From: Rhodoferax sp.
GTDB lineage: Bacteria > Pseudomonadota > Gammaproteobacteria > Burkholderiales > Burkholderiaceae_C
DNA: 16,993 nt
Direction: 5' to 3'
Assembly: GCA_016463455.1 (NCBI GenBank)
Contig: JAEMRG010000012.1
Location: forward strand, 1 to 16,993
The notes beneath the pieces were generated by a model. It was not told where the DNA came from, made no database searches, and was given only the letters and a program-made list of their open reading frames with translations. Positions 14,981 through 16,993 of this stretch are shown piece by piece; the first letter of the stretch is position 1; every line of letters starts with the position of its first letter. The position numbers and the translations under genes were made by a program.

Positions 14981-15492
14981 GGCAGCACCGGCGAGCGCAT
15001 CATGGTGTCTTCGTTTAACAAGCCCGTGGGCCCGTCCAGCAGCATGCGTACTTCAAACTGGCCGTGGCTACAGCCCGGCTGCTGGGCTAGCAGGCTTTGG
15101 CAGACCAGGCGCGAAACCAATTGGTAGCTGACCAGGGCCCGCGCGTCCGCGTCTGCTGCCATGTGGTTGAGGTCTGCGGCCAGATGTTCCACCAGATTTT
15201 GCTGCACCAGGGCCAAATTGGTATCGGCGTTATGGAACACATGCAGCAAGCGGCGGGGGCGGCGTGGGAAGATGGGGTCCCAGTCCGACCATTGCAGGGC
15301 GTCTGAGGGCCCGGTGTGGGGCAGCGCCCAGCGCGCATAAAGATGCGGCACATTGCCGGTGGCGTGAAAAAATTTCCAATTGGGGAAAAAAGCCCGCAGC
15401 AAAAAAAGCCAAGGCCCCGTCACGATACGGCTTTTAAACACCAGGGTCGCCAGCAGCACCAAAAAGTACAGCAAAAAAAGTGCTTCAAGCAT
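14971..15492 (-). CDS. Unknown single-pass membrane protein paired with the HTTM-like gene
   Basis: I do not recognise a named family. The 173-residue product starts with one hydrophobic helix (MLEALFLLYFLVLLATLVF), then RAFFPNWKFFHATGNVPH, and has a hydrophilic C-terminal region with several Leu-rich helices and a few cysteines. It probably sits in the inner membrane with most of its length on one side. The frame continues upstream to a TTG at 15588, but that stretch looks non-coding and the ATG at 15492 directly begins the membrane helix; the ribosome-binding site (GAAG, about 9 nt) is weak. Its 10-bp overlap with the HTTM-like gene suggests partner subunits. Confidence 0.65.
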   Translation of the reverse strand: MLEALFLLYFLVLLATLVFKSRIVTGPWLFLLRAFFPNWKFFHATGNVPHLYARWALPHTGPSDALQWSDWDPIFPRRPRRLLHVFHNADTNLALVQQNLVEHLAADLNHMAADADARALVSYQLVSRLVCQSLLAQQPGCSHGQFEVRMLLDGPTGLLNEDTMMRSPVLPCR

Positions 15493-15606
15493 GGCGCCAC
15501 GCTTCACCAGGACAAAGGTGTGAGAAGTCCCCCATGGCTGGCGGTTCACTCGGCTCCATGGCACATCGCTCCAACAAAGGCAGTGCAAATATTGTAGTCA
15601 GCGTCT

Positions 15607-15642
15607 GCCCGGCGTAGTCCCAAGCCCCCGGTTTTGCCGGGC
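15607..15642. repeat. Inverted repeat in intergenic DNA
   Basis: GCCCGGC (15607-15613) is repeated as its exact complement GCCGGGC (15636-15642), and a nested CCCGG-TTTTG-CCGGG hairpin lies at 15627-15641. It falls in the 256-bp gap between the minus-strand single-pass membrane gene and the plus-strand PuuD-type gene. It could be an operator or an RNA hairpin, but short GC palindromes are common in this composition. Confidence 0.3.
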
Positions 15643-15681
15643 AGGCCGGCCCACGCCAGCTTGCGCCAAGGGCCATAGTTT

Positions 15682-15710
15682 TTGCGCTGGATCAATGCAG
15701 CGGTTAATAT
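15682..15710 (+). promoter_or_regulatory. Candidate sigma-70 promoter for the PuuD-type gene
   Basis: TTGCGC (15682-15687) and TAATAT (15705-15710) are separated by 17 bases, the ideal spacing. The -10 matches TATAAT at 4 of 6 positions and the -35 has the conserved TTG. Transcription would begin near 15717, about 32 bases before the ATG at 15749 and upstream of its Shine-Dalgarno sequence. This is a match by eye only. Confidence 0.45.
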
Positions 15711-15748
15711 CCGAGGCTTCGCTGAATCATTTTTTTGGAGTTTTGCTC

Positions 15749-16342
15749 ATGAGTCAAATATTGCAATCCCTGCATAAAACGCTGCTGGCCGGTCTGGTCC
15801 TGCTGATCGCTATCGTACTGATCGCCGGTGCGGTATCTGGCAGTCCCCTACAACTGACCCAGGTGTGGTGGAGCTTTTTCTTCCGCTGGCTGCACGTTAC
15901 TTGTGGGGTGATGTGGATTGGCCTCTTGTGGTATTTCAATTTCGTCCAAATCCCCAGCATGCCCAAAATCCCCGACGAGCAAAAGCCGGCGATCAGCAAG
16001 GTGATTGCACCGGCTGCACTGTTTTGGTTCCGTTGGGCCGCAGTGGCTACCGTGGTCACTGGCTTGGTAGTGGCGGGCTTGCAAGGCTATTTGCACGCAG
16101 CCCTGCGCCTACAAGTGGGCTTTGCCGCCATTGGTATTGGCATGTGGCTGGCCCTGATCATGGCCTTTAACGTCTGGTTCATCATCTGGCCCAACCAGAA
16201 GAAGGCCCTGGGCATCGTGCAAGTGGAACCGGCTGAAAAAGCTGCCGCGGCTCGCCTGGCTATGCTGGTGTCACGCACCAATACCCTGCTTTCTATCCCC
16301 ATGCTGTACATGATGTCGGCCCAATCCCACGGGGGGCTGTAA
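15749..16342 (+). CDS. Urate hydroxylase PuuD-type membrane domain protein (no cytochrome domain)
   Basis: The 197-residue membrane protein matches the N-terminal membrane domain of PuuD-type urate hydroxylases (Urate_ox_N): WWSFFFRWLHVTCGVMWIGLLWYFNFVQIPS at residues 40-70, then helices near 90-111, 123-147 and 177-190. Full-length PuuD continues into a cytochrome c domain. Here the gene stops after the membrane part and no CxxCH motif occurs. GGAG at 15737-15740 is 8 nt before ATG 15749; the longer reading from 15695 would place that site inside the gene and is rejected. No purine-catabolism gene is next to it, so a role in urate oxidation is uncertain and it may be a haem-binding or other redox membrane protein. 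Confidence 0.75.
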   Translation: MSQILQSLHKTLLAGLVLLIAIVLIAGAVSGSPLQLTQVWWSFFFRWLHVTCGVMWIGLLWYFNFVQIPSMPKIPDEQKPAISKVIAPAALFWFRWAAVATVVTGLVVAGLQGYLHAALRLQVGFAAIGIGMWLALIMAFNVWFIIWPNQKKALGIVQVEPAEKAAAARLAMLVSRTNTLLSIPMLYMMSAQSHGGL

Positions 16343-16363
16343 GTAATTACCCGCAGAGCGAAC

Positions 16364-16394
16364 CCGACCTTGCCCTTGAATTTACAAGGTTCGG
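16364..16394 (+). terminator. Possible hairpin after the PuuD-type gene
   Basis: CCGACCTTG (16364-16372) pairs with CAAGG-T-TCGG (16385-16394), giving a 9-bp stem with one bulged T and a 12-base loop, 22 bases after the stop codon at 16342. No U-run follows, so it is a weak terminator candidate at best. A second small hairpin (CTTGG-GCAG-CCAAG, 16423-16436) lies closer to the next gene. Confidence 0.3.
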
Positions 16395-16511
16395 CGTCTT
16401 GTAATTGAAATATAGGCGGCCCCTTGGGCAGCCAAGCAGTAGAATTTACCTTCGTGTCTAGCCCTCAGGGTATAGGCGAAAATTTTAAATATTGAGTGGA
16501 GTTTGACTAAC

Positions 16512-16993
16512 ATGAAATTGAAAACCCTCGCATCTGCCGTACTGGCACTGTCCTCCGGATTGGCCATGGCACAAAGCGTCGTGACCATTGCTCACGTCGG
16601 CCCCACCAGCGGTGCTATTGCCCACCTGGGCAAAGACAATGAAAACGGCGCCATCATGGCCGTGCAAGAACTTAATGCAGCCGGCGTCACTATCGGCGGC
16701 AAAAAAGTCACCCTCAAGCTGATGACCGAAGACGACGGCGCTGATCCCAAGCAAGGTACGGCAGTGGCGCAAAAGCTGGCCGATGCCAAAGTGGTCGGCG
16801 TGATTGGTCACCTGAACTCTGGCACTTCCATCCCTGCTTCCAAAATCTACAGCGATGCGGGCATCCCCCAAATCTCTCCCTCCGCGACCAACCCCAAGTA
16901 CACACGCCAAGGTTTCAAAACCACCTTCCGCGTGGTGGCTGATGACACCCAATTGGGTGGCACTTTGGGCAAGTACGCTGTCAACACGCTCAA
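16512..16993 (+). CDS. Branched-chain amino acid ABC transporter substrate-binding protein (LivJ/LivK type), cut by window edge
   Basis: The first 160 codons are present and the gene continues past the window. The product opens with a signal peptide (MKLKTLASAVLALSSGLAMA, cleavage before QSVV), then VTIAHVGPTSGAIAHLGKDNENG, AVQELNAAG, LMTEDDGADPKQGTAVAQKL, VVGVIGHLNSGTSIPASKIY and GIPQISPSATNPKYT, the usual order in Leu/Ile/Val-binding proteins. The conserved GHLNSGTSIPAS and ISPSAT parts are near the ligand pocket in the family. It would capture amino acids in the periplasm for a Liv-type permease. GGAG at 16498-16501 is 10 nt before the ATG. Exact ligand is unknown; related proteins also bind amides and aromatic acids. 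Confidence 0.92.
   Translation, partial: MKLKTLASAVLALSSGLAMAQSVVTIAHVGPTSGAIAHLGKDNENGAIMAVQELNAAGVTIGGKKVTLKLMTEDDGADPKQGTAVAQKLADAKVVGVIGHLNSGTSIPASKIYSDAGIPQISPSATNPKYTRQGFKTTFRVVADDTQLGGTLGKYAVNTL

Noticed and set aside
15493..15588. TTG-initiated extension of the single-pass membrane protein
   Set aside because: The extra 32 residues have no hydrophobic or domain features, and the ATG directly begins the membrane helix.
15695..15748. Longer N-terminus for the PuuD-type protein
   Set aside because: The Shine-Dalgarno sequence at 15737-15740 and the candidate promoter at 15682-15710 fit the ATG at 15749; the upstream ATG would lie inside the promoter.
1..16993. tRNA, rRNA, CRISPR array, insertion sequence or prophage
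   Set aside because: No regularly spaced direct repeats, transposase-like frame, phage structural gene or tRNA-like cloverleaf was seen by eye; coding density is high throughout.

Overview
The window reads as a high-GC betaproteobacterial chromosome segment. Comamonadaceae or a close Burkholderiales relative is my best guess. This rests on the gene complement (phnGHIJKLM followed by phnCD, a DUF1045 gene beside phnN, a stand-alone urate-hydroxylase membrane domain, a LivK-type binding protein), on codon use and on GC content; it is an inference, since no rRNA or housekeeping marker is present.

Positions 1-8301 are a phosphonate-utilisation island. On the minus strand, reading right to left, lie phnG, phnH, phnI, phnJ, phnK, phnL, phnM, then phnC and the first part of phnD, which runs off the left edge (phnE would be expected beyond it). 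PhnG-M form a complete carbon-phosphorus lyase pathway core: PhnGHIL attach the phosphonate to the ribose of ATP, PhnM removes pyrophosphate, and the radical-SAM enzyme PhnJ cleaves the C-P bond, with PhnK as an associated ATPase. The genes overlap or nearly touch. A 63-bp gap before phnC holds a good candidate Pho box plus -10 element, so the transporter genes may have their own phosphate-starvation promoter. Divergent from phnG, across 77 bp, lie a DUF1045 2H-phosphoesterase-like gene and phnN. No phnF, phnO or phnP is present, and the 2H protein is a plausible stand-in for the cyclic phosphodiesterase PhnP.

Positions 8340-11764 (minus) carry a two-gene unit: an OmpA-type peptidoglycan-binding envelope protein followed by a Bap-like protein with bacterial Ig-like repeats. 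An exceptionally AT-rich block (7 G/C in 53 bases) lies upstream of the pair and between it and the next, divergent gene.

Positions 11904-13694 (plus) encode a secreted arylsulfatase with a C-terminal membrane anchor. It runs tail to tail, with an 11-bp overlap, into a small minus-strand SGNH-like protein that has lost its catalytic motif residues. Next come two overlapping minus-strand membrane-protein genes, an HTTM-like protein and an unknown single-pass protein. The right end has a plus-strand PuuD-type membrane-domain gene and the start of a branched-chain amino-acid (LivJ/LivK-type) binding protein gene, cut by the window edge.

The best candidates for new biology are the DUF1045 protein in a phn locus without phnP, the Pho-box promoter that predicts a nearly leaderless phnC, the OmpA/Bap-like pair, and the SGNH pseudo-enzyme. 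I saw no tRNA, rRNA, CRISPR array, insertion sequence or prophage.
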